NCBI GenBank assembly: GCA_902491215.1
Contig: CABUGV010000007.1
Coordinates: 46,431 to 110,430, forward strand
Origin: 43-108 sp001915545
GTDB lineage: Bacteria; Bacteroidota; Bacteroidia; Bacteroidales; Bacteroidaceae
Length of the DNA stretch: 64,000 bases
Direction: 5' to 3'
Part shown: positions 1 to 9,700 of the stretch, in pieces
How the letters are laid out: each line of letters begins with the position of its first letter
How positions within the stretch are numbered: position 1 is the first letter of the stretch
The notes under the pieces: model-generated
Database searches by the model: none
Told to the model about the DNA's origin: nothing
Seen by the model: the letters and a program-made list of their open reading frames with translations, nothing else
Translations under genes and position numbers: made by a program

Positions 1-318
1 AATGCGGTCAAGAAAATTGCCGCAGAAGCTAAAGATGGCAAGATTGACATTGACGATATCGACGATGCCATGATAAGTGCACATCTAGAGACTTCTTTTA
101 TGCCTGATCCGGAACTGATGATCAGAACCGGTGGTGAGGAGCGTTTGAGCAATTTCCTGTTGTGGCAGTCTGCATATACGGAATTCTATTTTACAGATGT
201 GTATTGGCCGGACTTTGATGAAGAGGAGCTTTGCAAGGCTATTTGCAGCTATCAGAAAAGACAAAGACGATTCGGCAAAACAGGAGAACAGGTAGAGGAA
301 CAGAACAAGAACAGTTGA
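1..318 (+). CDS. uppS: Undecaprenyl diphosphate synthase, C-terminal part
   Basis: The reading frame is open from the first base and ends at the TGA at 316-318, so 105 residues of a gene that begins upstream are visible. The stretch PELMIRTGGEERLSNFLLWQ is the conserved substrate-binding region of cis-prenyltransferases. It is followed by an A-Y-T-E-F-Y-F segment and a P-D-F motif as in UppS. The enzyme makes C55 undecaprenyl diphosphate, the lipid carrier for peptidoglycan and surface glycans, at the cytoplasmic face of the membrane. bamA starts 12 bases after the stop, so the two are probably co-transcribed; uppS-bamA-skp is a common order in Bacteroidales. The N-terminal half lies outside the window. 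Confidence 0.93.
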   Translation, partial: NAVKKIAAEAKDGKIDIDDIDDAMISAHLETSFMPDPELMIRTGGEERLSNFLLWQSAYTEFYFTDVYWPDFDEEELCKAICSYQKRQRRFGKTGEQVEEQNKNS

Positions 319-330
319 AGAATTGAAGAA

Positions 331-2961
331 ATGAGAAGTTTAGTATTATCGGTATGTGCAGTTCTGGCATTTCTGACAAGTTTAGGTGTGAAAGCTCAGA
401 ATGTTCAGGAAAAGCCTGCTATAATCTACGGACAGACACGACAGATTGAAATCGGCGGAATAACGGTTGAGGGAGTTAAGAATTATGAAGATTATGTACT
501 CATCGGTATTTCCGGCTTGTCGGTTGGACAATATATAACTCTTCCGGGAGATGAAATATCGGATGCCGTTAAGAGATACTGGAAGCACGGACTGTTCTCT
601 TCTGTAAGAATTGAAGCTGACAGTATTGTAGACAATAAGGTTTATCTGAAGATTGTGCTTGCACAGCGTCCTAGAGTTGCCGCTATCAATATCGAAGGTG
701 TGAAGAAATCCGAAAGAGAGGATATTGAGCAGAAGATAGGCATCATCAAGGGAAATCAGATTACACCTAATATGGTGGACAAGGCCAAGATTATCATCAA
801 GAAATATTTTGAGGAAAAAGGTTTCAAGAATGCTGATGTGGATATCATTCAGCGTGATGATGTGAACGATGATACACAGATGTATGTGGATGTTGTAATC
901 AACAAGAATGAGAAGGTTAAAGTCAACAAGATATACATCACAGGTAACAATAATATACCAAGAAAGAAATTCACCGGTGGACTTTTCTCTGGAGGTCTTT
1001 TGAAAAAGACTAATGAGAAGGGAAAACTCTACAGTTTCTTCAAAACGAAGAAGTTTGTTCCTGAAAAATATGAGGAAGATAAGGAACGAATCATCGAGAA
1101 ATATAACGAACTGGGATTCCGTGATGCCCAGATTGTGGCCGACAGTGTTGTCGATCTCGGAAATAACCTTGTAGATGTCTATATAGATATTGAAGAAGGT
1201 GATAAGTATTATGTCCGCAATATTTCATGGGTGGGCAATACTCTATATACTTCCGATGCATTGAATATGGTGCTCCGTATGGATAAGGGCGATGTGTACA
1301 ACCAGAAGCATATAAATGAGAGGTTGAGTACGGATGAGGATGCCGTGAGCAACTATTACTACAATCAGGGATACGTCTTCAACCGCGTGACTCCTGTAGA
1401 AATGGAGGTTGACGGCGACTCTATCGACCTTGAAATAAGAATTGTTGAAGGTACTCAGGCACGTATAAACAAAATCAAGATATACGGAAATGACCGTGTG
1501 TACGAAGATGTCATACGTCGAGAGCTTAAGCTCAAGCCAGGCGACCTGTTCAGTATGGATGCATACAAGATGACATATCAGGAAATCGGACAGATGGGAC
1601 ATTTCGATCCTGAGAAAATTGATATGCAGCCTGTTCCAGATCCAGTGAATGGTACTGTAGACATAAATCTCGGTCTTGTGCCTAAGGCAAGCGACCAGGT
1701 GGAATTCTCTCTTGGTTGGGGACAGACTGGTATCATCGGACGTGTCGGTTTGAAATTTACAAACTTCTCTATACGTAACCTGCTCGGCAAGAATAAGAAC
1801 AGACGAGGTATAATACCTCAGGGTGACGGTCAGGAGTTTGAAATAAGCGGTTCTACGAACGGTACATACTATCAGTCATACAACATCTCTTTCTTCGATC
1901 CTTGGTTCGGAGGAAAACGTCCTAACTCGCTTTCTGTATCGGCCTTCTATTCAAGACAGACTGATATAAACAGTGCGTACTACAACAGCAGCTACTACAA
2001 CAACTATTACAGTTTGCTGTATGGATATGGAAATTATAACAGCAGCTATTATAACGACTATTCTTCATACTACGATCCGGATAAATATATACAGTTGTTC
2101 GGTTTGTCTTTGGGATGGGGTAAGCGTTTGAACTGGCCTGACAATAACTTCAGTTTGACGGCTCAGCTGGCGTATACAAGATATATGCTTAAGGATTGGG
2201 AATACTTCCTTATTACAAACGGTAACTGCAACAATATCAACTTGACGTTGACACTGTCGAGAATCTCTATCGATAATGCGGTTTACCCTCGTAGAGGTTC
2301 GCAGATTTCGTTCTCAGTAAGTGCTACGCCTCCTTATTCTCTGTTTGACGGAATTGACTATAAGGGATTGGCAACAGACTATTCTGATGCAGACTATCAG
2401 AAAGATCTGCAGAAGAAATATAAATGGATTGAATACCACAAGTGGAAATTCAATTCGAAATTCTACGTTCCTTTGTCAGGAGGTGATAAGTGCTTTGTCC
2501 TTATGGCACGTTTCGACTGCGGTTTCCTTGGACATTACAACAAGTATAAGAAGTCGCCGTTTGAGACCTTCTACGTAGGTGGCGACGGTATGTCGGGATA
2601 TTCTTCAAACTACTATTCGGAGACGATAGCCCTGAGAGGATATGACAACGGTGCTCTCACTCCTGCAGGATATGACGGATATGCATATTCAAGAATTGTG
2701 GCCGAGCTTCGTTACCCGCTGATGCTCCAGGGTTCTACAAACATTTATGCCCTTGCATTCCTTGAAGGCGGTAATGCGTGGTCGGATGTAAATAAGTTCA
2801 ATCCTTTCGACATGAAGCGCTCTGCGGGTGTCGGTGTCAGAATCATGTTGCCTATGGTCGGACTTCTCGGTATTGACTGGGCATACGGATTCGATAAGGT
2901 GTTCGGTTCGACAAGATATGGTGGAAGCCGTTTCCACTTCGTGCTCGGACAGGAATTCTGA
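331..2961 (+). CDS. bamA: Outer membrane assembly factor BamA
   Basis: This is an 876-residue Omp85 protein that inserts beta-barrel proteins into the outer membrane. It has a signal peptide (about residues 1-22, ending A-Q), then about five POTRA repeats to about residue 450, recognisable by phrases such as I-N-I-E-G-V, I-T-G-N-N-N and I-K-I-Y-G-N-D. A C-terminal barrel follows with the conserved R-G-Y/F motif (LRGYDNG, about residue 768), and the chain ends in aromatic G-Q-E-F, as outer membrane barrels do. An unusual feature is a Tyr/Asn/Ser-rich low-complexity stretch at about residues 546-588 (nt 1966-2090), probably a surface loop. It lies between uppS and three skp-like genes that encode periplasmic chaperones for the same pathway. 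The start follows the uppS stop by 12 bases. Confidence 0.96.
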   Translation: MRSLVLSVCAVLAFLTSLGVKAQNVQEKPAIIYGQTRQIEIGGITVEGVKNYEDYVLIGISGLSVGQYITLPGDEISDAVKRYWKHGLFSSVRIEADSIVDNKVYLKIVLAQRPRVAAINIEGVKKSEREDIEQKIGIIKGNQITPNMVDKAKIIIKKYFEEKGFKNADVDIIQRDDVNDDTQMYVDVVINKNEKVKVNKIYITGNNNIPRKKFTGGLFSGGLLKKTNEKGKLYSFFKTKKFVPEKYEEDKERIIEKYNELGFRDAQIVADSVVDLGNNLVDVYIDIEEGDKYYVRNISWVGNTLYTSDALNMVLRMDKGDVYNQKHINERLSTDEDAVSNYYYNQGYVFNRVTPVEMEVDGDSIDLEIRIVEGTQARINKIKIYGNDRVYEDVIRRELKLKPGDLFSMDAYKMTYQEIGQMGHFDPEKIDMQPVPDPVNGTVDINLGLVPKASDQVEFSLGWGQTGIIGRVGLKFTNFSIRNLLGKNKNRRGIIPQGDGQEFEISGSTNGTYYQSYNISFFDPWFGGKRPNSLSVSAFYSRQTDINSAYYNSSYYNNYYSLLYGYGNYNSSYYNDYSSYYDPDKYIQLFGLSLGWGKRLNWPDNNFSLTAQLAYTRYMLKDWEYFLITNGNCNNINLTLTLSRISIDNAVYPRRGSQISFSVSATPPYSLFDGIDYKGLATDYSDADYQKDLQKKYKWIEYHKWKFNSKFYVPLSGGDKCFVLMARFDCGFLGHYNKYKKSPFETFYVGGDGMSGYSSNYYSETIALRGYDNGALTPAGYDGYAYSRIVAELRYPLMLQGSTNIYALAFLEGGNAWSDVNKFNPFDMKRSAGVGVRIMLPMVGLLGIDWAYGFDKVFGSTRYGGSRFHFVLGQEF

Positions 2962-2974
2962 TGATGAGCGAGAA

Positions 2975-3003
2975 GCCTTGCGTCTGCTGAATGGACGCAG
3001 GGC
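2975..3003 (+). terminator. Hairpin between bamA and the first skp gene
   Basis: Arms GCCTTGCGTC and GACGCAGGGC pair over ten positions with one G-T wobble and a nine-base loop. The following bases (GTAACAATAGTTTTTA) have only a late T run, so this may be a weak terminator, an attenuator or an mRNA-processing stem, not a full stop. skp probably still receives some transcript from bamA. Confidence 0.4.
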
Positions 3004-3039
3004 GTAACAATAGTTTTTAACTTAATATTTTAGTGAGTT

Positions 3040-3555
3040 ATGAAAGTCTTTTTGTTGTCTTTAGTATCTGTTTTTGCATTTTGTGCAAATGTTGCCGCAC
3101 AGAAGTTCGCTATGGTGGATATGGAATATATATTGAACAATATTCCTGCTTATGAGCGTGCAAACGAACAGCTTAATCAAATATCAAAGAAATGGGAAGG
3201 TGAAGTTGAGGCTCTCAATAAAGAGGCTGAAACATTGTTCAAGAAATATCAGTCGGAGGTTGTATTCTTGTCTGACGAACAGAAGAAAAGATCTGAAGAG
3301 GCTATTGTGGCTAAGGAAAAGGAAGCCAGCGAACTGAAGAAAAAATATTTCGGAAGCGAGGGAGAGCTCTTCAAGAAGCGACAGAGTCTGATGGCACCTA
3401 TACAGGATGAAATCTACAATGCTGTAAAAGACATTTGCGATGCACGTGGCTATCAGCTTGTTCTGGACAGAGCTTCAGGCGGAAGTATAATTTTTGCATC
3501 TCCTAAAATCGATATAAGCGATGAAGTATTGATGAAGTTAGGATATTCAAACTAA
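3040..3555 (+). CDS. Skp/OmpH family periplasmic chaperone, copy 1
   Basis: A 171-residue protein with a signal peptide (about residues 1-20, ending A-A-Q) followed by a K-F-A-M-V-D-M-E-Y start typical of OmpH. The centre (about 45-115) is rich in Lys, Glu and Gln and should form the long coiled-coil arms of Skp. The C-terminal part, with Y-Q-L-V-L-D and an I-I-F-A-S-P-like strand, returns to the beta body. Skp trimers hold unfolded outer membrane proteins in the periplasm on their way to BamA, which is encoded just upstream. Two further paralogues follow. Family assignment is firm; which copy does the main chaperone work cannot be told. Confidence 0.9.
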   Translation: MKVFLLSLVSVFAFCANVAAQKFAMVDMEYILNNIPAYERANEQLNQISKKWEGEVEALNKEAETLFKKYQSEVVFLSDEQKKRSEEAIVAKEKEASELKKKYFGSEGELFKKRQSLMAPIQDEIYNAVKDICDARGYQLVLDRASGGSIIFASPKIDISDEVLMKLGYSN

Positions 3556-3612
3556 AAATCATAACTTTGTGGCAATCAACGAAAGATATAATCAATAAAT
3601 AGCATATTAAAA

Positions 3613-4110
3613 ATGAAAAAATTAGTTCTTATGGTCCTTATGGCTCTGCCTATGGGACTTTTTGCACAGAAGTTTGCGCATGTCAATTCTGCAGAAATCA
3701 TACAGGCAATGCCTGAATATACACAGGCCCAGACAGAACTGCAGACTTTGAGCAAGCAGTATGAGGATGAGCTGAAGCGTATGCAGGACGAGCTTCAGGC
3801 TAAGAATGATGATCTTGAGAAGAATGCGGCAACTCTTCCTGATGCTGTAAAACAGCGTCGCGAGCAGGAAATACAGGATCTCTATCAGCGTATGCAGCAG
3901 TATTATCAGACAAGCCAGCAGGATATGCAGAAAGCTCAGCAGGAAAAGATGGCTTTGATTACACAGAAAGTGACATCTGCTATCAAGGAAATTGGTGTTG
4001 CTGGAGGTTACGTTTATGTAATGGACTCTACAAGCGGAATTCCTTATATCAGTGAAACTCTGAGCACTGATGTAACTGCACAGGTTAAGCAGAAACTTGG
4101 ATTGAAATAA
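3613..4110 (+). CDS. Skp/OmpH family periplasmic chaperone, copy 2
   Basis: A 165-residue protein with signal peptide M-K-K-L-V-L-M-V-L-M-A-L-P-M-G-L-F-A-Q, then K-F-A-H-V-N-S-A-E-I, the usual OmpH body strand. The middle (about 40-110) is Gln/Glu-rich and coiled coil, with an almost uninterrupted Q-x-x-x-Q pattern. The C terminus carries Y-V-Y-V-M-D and I-S-E-T-L strands. It starts 57 bases after copy 1 without a terminator between them, so the two are likely one transcript. A good terminator follows at 4143-4174. Compared with copy 1 it is richer in Gln and poorer in Lys, suggesting divergence and not a recent duplication. Confidence 0.9.
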   Translation: MKKLVLMVLMALPMGLFAQKFAHVNSAEIIQAMPEYTQAQTELQTLSKQYEDELKRMQDELQAKNDDLEKNAATLPDAVKQRREQEIQDLYQRMQQYYQTSQQDMQKAQQEKMALITQKVTSAIKEIGVAGGYVYVMDSTSGIPYISETLSTDVTAQVKQKLGLK

Positions 4111-4142
4111 GAGTGCACGATGGTACTCTGATCTATATTGTG

Positions 4143-4174
4143 ATGGAGCGATATTTGCAGTCGCTCCATTTTTT
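4143..4174 (+). terminator. Intrinsic terminator after skp copy 2
   Basis: Perfect nine-base arms ATGGAGCGA and TCGCTCCAT around a nine-base loop, followed directly by TTTTT. It separates the bamA-skp1-skp2 transcript from skp copy 3, which begins 40 bases later and may have its own promoter or depend on read-through. Confidence 0.85.
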
Positions 4175-4213
4175 GATTTATCATATTCCCGTAAATCATA
4201 AAATATATAATAT

Positions 4214-4738
4214 ATGAGGAAGTGCTTTTTTATTTTTCTTTTTGCCTTCATTTCATTGCAGATGTCTGCCCAGGTGAAGTTCGGCTATCTCAGCTATGAC
4301 TCGCTTCTTTATTCAATGCCCGAATATGTGAAAGCTCAGCAGGATCTTGCCGCACTCAAGAAAACCTATGACGCCGAGATGAAGAGGTCGGAAGACAATT
4401 TCAATCAGCAGTTCATGGAATTCATTGACGGTCAGAATTCTTTTCCGGAGAATATACTCTTGAAAAGGCAGAAAGAGCTTCAGCAGCTTATGGAAGAAAG
4501 TTTGAAGTTCAAGGAGGAAGCCCAGAGACTTCTTTCGAAAGCTGAAGAAGAACTTATGGTACCGATACGCAATAAGCTTAATGATGCAATCAGTAAGGTT
4601 GGGCTTGAGTGTGGATATGCTTTTGTGATTAATACCGATTCAAATGCCTATCCTTTCATCAGTTCCGATATGGGCGTAGGGATTGCAGACAAGGTCAAGG
4701 CTGTACTTGAAGGTAAGCCGACACCGATAACCGAGTAG
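4214..4738 (+). CDS. Skp/OmpH family periplasmic chaperone, copy 3
   Basis: A 174-residue protein with signal peptide ending M-S-A-Q, then V-K-F-G-Y-L-S-Y-D-S, which matches the OmpH body strand, and a charged coiled-coil middle (about 45-120) ending in E-E-E-L-M-V-P-I. The C terminus has Y-A-F-V-I-N-T-D-S as in the other two copies. It follows the terminator at 4143-4174 and is only 34 bases from the murI start codon, so it is probably transcribed with murI. It is the most divergent of the three copies and could serve a different client set; that is inference. Confidence 0.88.
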   Translation: MRKCFFIFLFAFISLQMSAQVKFGYLSYDSLLYSMPEYVKAQQDLAALKKTYDAEMKRSEDNFNQQFMEFIDGQNSFPENILLKRQKELQQLMEESLKFKEEAQRLLSKAEEELMVPIRNKLNDAISKVGLECGYAFVINTDSNAYPFISSDMGVGIADKVKAVLEGKPTPITE

Positions 4739-4772
4739 AACTTTGTTTATTTTTCATCAGAACAGCGTCTAT

Positions 4773-5624
4773 ATGGGTGCATTTGTTGAAGGCTGTACAG
4801 GGCCTATAGGAATCTTCGATTCCGGTTATGGCGGACTGACCATACTTGACGGAATCCGCAAGCTTATGCCGGAATATGACTATATATATTTGGGCGACAA
4901 TGCGCGTGCACCTTACGGTACGCGTTCGTTCGACATTGTTTACGAGTTTACACTCGAAGCCGTAAAGGAGCTTTTTTCATTGTCTTGCCCGCTGGTCATT
5001 CTTGGATGCAATACAGCTTCTGCAAAGGCTTTGAGAACTATTCAGCAGCGTTTTCTTCCATTTGAGGCTCCTGATAGACGCGTACTTGGCGTCATAAGAC
5101 CTACAGCTGAGATTGTAGGACGTATTACAAAGACTGGACATATTGGTGTTCTTGCTACGCAGGGAACAATAAGATCCGATTCATATAGACTGGAGATTGA
5201 GAAGCTTTATCCTGGAATGACTGTTTCGGGTGAGGCTTGTCCTATGTGGGTGCCTTTGGTGGAGAACAATGAGTTCGATAAGCCCGGTGCTGACTACTTT
5301 GTAAAGGACAGTATCGATAAACTGATGGCGCGTGATCCGGAAATCGATACTATTATATTGGGATGCACCCATTATCCGTTGCTGCTCGATAAAATCAGAC
5401 TTTATATTCCTGAGGGAGTAACTGTCATTCCGCAAGGACAATATATTGCTGACAGTCTTAAGGATTATCTGCACAGGCACAGCGATATGGATACGCGGAT
5501 AACTCGGGGCGGAACATGCAGATATTTCACTTCGGAATCAAGTGAAAGGTTTGACGAATGTGCGGCTGTTTTTCTTCATGAGACAGTGGAGGCTGAACAT
5601 GTACGCCTTGGCGGTGCCGATTGA
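4773..5624 (+). CDS. murI: Glutamate racemase
   Basis: A 283-residue enzyme that converts L-glutamate to D-glutamate for the peptidoglycan stem peptide, in the cytosol. The family motifs are in order: G-I-F-D-S-G-Y-G-G near the N terminus, Y-L-G-D-N-A-R-A-P-Y-G, the first catalytic cysteine in L-G-C-N-T-A-S-A, and the second in I-L-G-C-T-H-Y-P-L-L. The frame extends upstream to a TTG at 4743, but the ATG at 4773 is the better start because ten residues (F-I-F-H-Q-N-S-V-Y) with no family match precede it. It follows skp copy 3 closely. uppS, bamA, skp and murI together make an envelope-building block. Confidence 0.95.
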   Translation: MGAFVEGCTGPIGIFDSGYGGLTILDGIRKLMPEYDYIYLGDNARAPYGTRSFDIVYEFTLEAVKELFSLSCPLVILGCNTASAKALRTIQQRFLPFEAPDRRVLGVIRPTAEIVGRITKTGHIGVLATQGTIRSDSYRLEIEKLYPGMTVSGEACPMWVPLVENNEFDKPGADYFVKDSIDKLMARDPEIDTIILGCTHYPLLLDKIRLYIPEGVTVIPQGQYIADSLKDYLHRHSDMDTRITRGGTCRYFTSESSERFDECAAVFLHETVEAEHVRLGGAD

Positions 5625-5678
5625 TGGACTTCTGCTCTTTTCGTCCATACATGATGTTTTATTTGAATCGTTTATATT

Positions 5679-6653
5679 ATGAAAGAACGTAAGGTCAGAG
5701 CCGTAATATTGTTTTTTGTTCTGCTGGCATTGATTTCAGGTGCTTTTTATTGGGGTGCGTCATTGTTTAGGGATAATCTGTCGGGGTTTGACGGATATCA
5801 AGACATTGCATATCTATTTAATATAGATGCTTGGGATTCTCTGTTTATAGGTTGCAGTATTTCTCTGCTTATAGTACTTCTCGTATATGGGGTGTTTAAG
5901 CCTCTGATCGTACTTTTTGTTTATCTTTCAGTACAGATATTGTGCAGCATACCGTTGACTGTGATTTATAAGTTGATTGGAGACGGTATGGAGTATGAAT
6001 CGCTTTCATTTACACTTCTTGTTTCGTCTGTTGTTACGGTTGCCGTACTTTATTTTGCGCATTATGCAAAGGTCGGAAAACGTGAATTCGGCGCTATGCG
6101 AGATAAATATGTGTGGATATGCATTCTTGCACTGTTGTTCGGAATGTTTGCCAGCGATTTGATCACGGAGTGTCTGTATCTTGAAAATAACCTTCAGCAA
6201 GAGTTTCTTGATATGAGCGGTACTGTTGTTGGTGCATTGACCATAGGAGTCGTAGGACCTATTGCGGAAGAGTTCATTTTCCGTTCTGCTATCTTGGGAA
6301 GCATGCTTCGTCGGGGAATGACACCTTGGATTGCGATTGTCGTGTCGGCAATGATTTTCGGTTTGGTGCACGGTAATCCGCAGCAGATTCCTTTTGCCTT
6401 TTTTGTCGGTCTGTTGTTTGCCTTTGTCTACTATCGCACAGGGAGTGTTGTCCCTTGTATGATATGTCATATTATAAACAACAGTACGGCTGTGATTCTT
6501 ATGAATACCGGCAGTGTCGATGATAATGATGCTTGGCATACGTTGCTGGGTGGAAATACGGGCTTTAATTTGTCATTGATTTGTTCTCTGATTGTCTGTA
6601 TATGTCTGCTTTGGGTTGCCCATAAACGTTTGAAAGATGTGCGCTGGAACTAA
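5679..6653 (+). CDS. CPBP family intramembrane metalloprotease
   Basis: A 324-residue polytopic membrane protein with about eight hydrophobic segments. The CPBP (Abi, Rce1-like) signature is intact: A-E-E-F-I-F-R (E-E-x-x-x-R, about residues 195-201), F-G-L-V-H-G-N (F-x-x-x-H) and C-H-I-I-N-N (H-x-x-x-N/B). Members are membrane-embedded proteases; bacterial roles include peptide maturation and immunity to self-made bacteriocins, but the substrate here is unknown. No bacteriocin-like gene is adjacent. It lies 54 bases downstream of murI and ends before a strong hairpin at 6671, so it may be the last gene of the skp3-murI transcript. Confidence 0.87.
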   Translation: MKERKVRAVILFFVLLALISGAFYWGASLFRDNLSGFDGYQDIAYLFNIDAWDSLFIGCSISLLIVLLVYGVFKPLIVLFVYLSVQILCSIPLTVIYKLIGDGMEYESLSFTLLVSSVVTVAVLYFAHYAKVGKREFGAMRDKYVWICILALLFGMFASDLITECLYLENNLQQEFLDMSGTVVGALTIGVVGPIAEEFIFRSAILGSMLRRGMTPWIAIVVSAMIFGLVHGNPQQIPFAFFVGLLFAFVYYRTGSVVPCMICHIINNSTAVILMNTGSVDDNDAWHTLLGGNTGFNLSLICSLIVCICLLWVAHKRLKDVRWN

Positions 6654-6670
6654 TCTTGAATAAATATAAT

Positions 6671-6712
6671 AATGGCGTATTCCGATGATGTTTGCGGAAT
6701 ACGCCATTTTTT
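6671..6712 (+). terminator. Terminator between convergent CPBP and GH51 genes
   Basis: Perfect 14-base arms AATGGCGTATTCCG and CGGAATACGCCATT around a ten-base loop, followed by TTTTTA on the plus strand. On the minus strand the hairpin is followed by ATTATTATATTTA, so it may end both converging transcripts. Confidence 0.88.
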
Positions 6713-6744
6713 ATAGTGGACAACGATGTGCTGCCTTTTTACGG

Positions 6745-9700
6745 TTATAGGATAGTGAACTTCTTGTTCTTGACTATATATGAACCTTTCGGCATTTCAA
6801 ATGTTGTTCCGGCAGTAGTAGCTTTCACGGTTTTTATAATTCTTCCGTTGGTGTCGAATATGTCGACTGTCTCGTTTTTGTCTGAATAGATTGTTGCACG
6901 ATCGCCGTTCACGGATACTTTCAAACCTTCGTCATGGCTTTCTGTACTGCTGATGGACAGTGCCGGATCATTGTATACTTGTGCTTTGAATTCTTTTGTA
7001 TAGCTTTTGCCATTAAAGATGATGGTGGCAGTAAGTGTTACTTCTGCCTTGAACGGTTCTTCCTGTGGAAGAGTAACAGTTCCGTCAGGAGATATTATGC
7101 TGTTGTCGGATGAAGTCCAATTTACATTGAATCCGTGTGATTGTGTCGGTAAGGATATGTCGCCTGTGACATGATCAAGGCCGTCGATGTTTATCGCACG
7201 TAGAGCTTCGTATACTGACATTTTTTCATTGCGTTCTTCAAGGCCTTCAAATAGAAGCGGCACCTGATCAGCCGACACTGCTTTTGAGTATATCCTTACA
7301 TTGTCAATGTACGTGTTCTTTACATCGCTGTCTTGTGTCCAGCACGAGTGTCCCAGATAATTGAATTTGAGCTCAGAGGTGAACTCCGACGGCGATTTCA
7401 TATTTTCTCCAGTTCCGACAAGCTTGCCGTTAAGATATAGTGATCCTTCACCCTGCTTCTGTGTATATGTGATATTGTACCACTGCATGGACGGCAGTCC
7501 CATGTTGTGGCCGACTGTCTGCTGTGTGCTGTAAGAGTTGTCATTTATTGTGTACCCCAGATTCTTGGCAGATAAGAATATATATTCAACGTTGTTGCTG
7601 GTGCTTACGCTGACATTACTCATTGATGACGATGTAAGGAGGAAGTTGCCCAATGATGACAGATTGTTGTCTGCCGACATGTATACATCCATGGTAATTG
7701 TGAAATCACTGAGTTTTGAGATTACTTCTTTTCCGATTTCCTGCCCCATATCGAAATATCCGGCCTTGGAGCCGATGAATAATGCATTGTCGCCTTCGAT
7801 TGCCTGTATCGATGCATCACCTACAGTTTTTCCTGTAAATTTTCCAGAATCGTCTGTAGTTCCTTCATTGTCGAATGAGTATGTTGCTTCTGGTTGTGGA
7901 AGTGCTTCAGGTGTTTCTGTGCTTTCATCTTCAACGCCTTCCAGCTTGAGCTTTATGATGTTTATTGAGTATCCAGGGACAACGTAGTCTATAGTGTTGT
8001 TGTCTATGTTTACAGTTTCGGTCTTTGGTACAACATTTTCAGGCTTGTCCATTGAGTTTTCAGCAAATACATCATCAGAAGACATCGATGTGACGGTCGC
8101 TTCAGAAACAGACTTGAAGCCTGACAGATTTATCTGAGATGCTGACGGCTTGCTTGTGAAGTTTACAAGTTTAATGAATGCTTCGCCTGTTGCTTCGTCC
8201 AGTGATACGGTGCTGTAGACAGGTTTCTCGTCTATTGTATATGAGAACAGGAATTGGTCGTCAAGATAGCATGACGCGCTGTTTCCTCTGACTTCTATGC
8301 GTATGTTGTACCAGCGGTTGTTCTGTATGCTTCCTGATGCCGTGGCAAGAGTTGTTTTTGTTCCGTCAACGCATCTTTCTACTCCATGTTTGCTGTTGCC
8401 CCATCCTCCAAGGTTTAGCCATGTGTAATTGTTTGCATCTTCTCTTCCGTACATGATGAGGAAACCTTCGTCGCCACTGGTCTTGCGAGCTTTTACTTCA
8501 TAGTTGTAATCGCCGGAGAAGGTCTTTACTGTTGCTGATGTACAGTTTTCGCCTATAGCAGTCTGCTTGTAAGTTCCGTTGGTGACAACCCAAGTTCCGT
8601 TTCCTGCAGTCCAATTGCCTGCATCGTTGAACTCATCGGAGAATAGGACGTTGCCTTCTGTGTCGGTTATCTTTACATCATCGTATTCTACTGTCGTATT
8701 CCAACTTCCCAGTCCTATACTTCCTTCATTTGATTCTGCATTTGAGAATTCTTCCTTCCATTTTATGATTCTGTTGCCGATGTTGTTGGAGAAGAGTTTC
8801 TGCGTATAGTAGGTAGGCGTGCAGTAGTGGTCGGAAGAGTTGAAATGAATCATGTCTACAGCCCATTGCCATGAATTGTCGTTGCGGAAAATAGGGGCAT
8901 AGCTGCTCATGGATACTATGTCTGAGTTGTTTTCCATTCCGCACATATATATGGCTTCGCCAAGTGCCGATTTAAGGTTGCCGTTTCCGCAGTCGCCGGA
9001 ATTGGCTGAATATTCGCCTGCATAGATTTTTGCTCCGGCACGGCTGTAGCTGTTGTATTTGTTGTATTGTGATGCAAACCATGACGGTGCACGATAGTAA
9101 TGTTCGTCAAGTATGTCTACTGGATTCTCATTGCGCCATGTCGGATTGTCTGTTCCCCATGATTCGACATTGCCGATGATCTGCATATAAGGATATTTGC
9201 CTTTGATGGCCTTGTAGAACTGGGCATATCTTTCCGGATAGTGGTCGCTTTGGTCGCTGTTGTTGCCCATGTTGAAGTTGTAGTTCTCGTTTCCAATCTC
9301 GATGTATTTCAAGTTGAATGGTTCCGGATGACCGTTGGCTATTCGGAGTGCACCGTATTCCGAATTGGCGTCGCCGTTGGCATATTCAATGGCATCCAAG
9401 GCATCCTGAATGTATTCGCCGATATTGTTGTAGTCGACGCATCCGCCGTGCCATATTCCAACATTGACCACATACAGCGGTTCTGCATTGAGGTCTTCGC
9501 ACAGCTGCAGATATTCATGGAAACCTAGGCCATTGGTGTTGGGATAGCCCCAGTGGCCTGGTATCTGTTCGCGCTCTTCGATAGGACCTATGGATTTTTT
9601 CCATTTGAATCCGACAGCCTTGCTGTAGCCTTCTACAAAGCATCCTCCAGGGAAGCGTATGAAGCTTGGATTTATGTCTGCCAGCAGTTTTGCCAGTTCT

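Noticed and set aside
4743..4772. TTG start for murI
   Set aside because: It adds ten residues with no counterpart in the family; the ATG at 4773 leads directly into the glutamate racemase opening.
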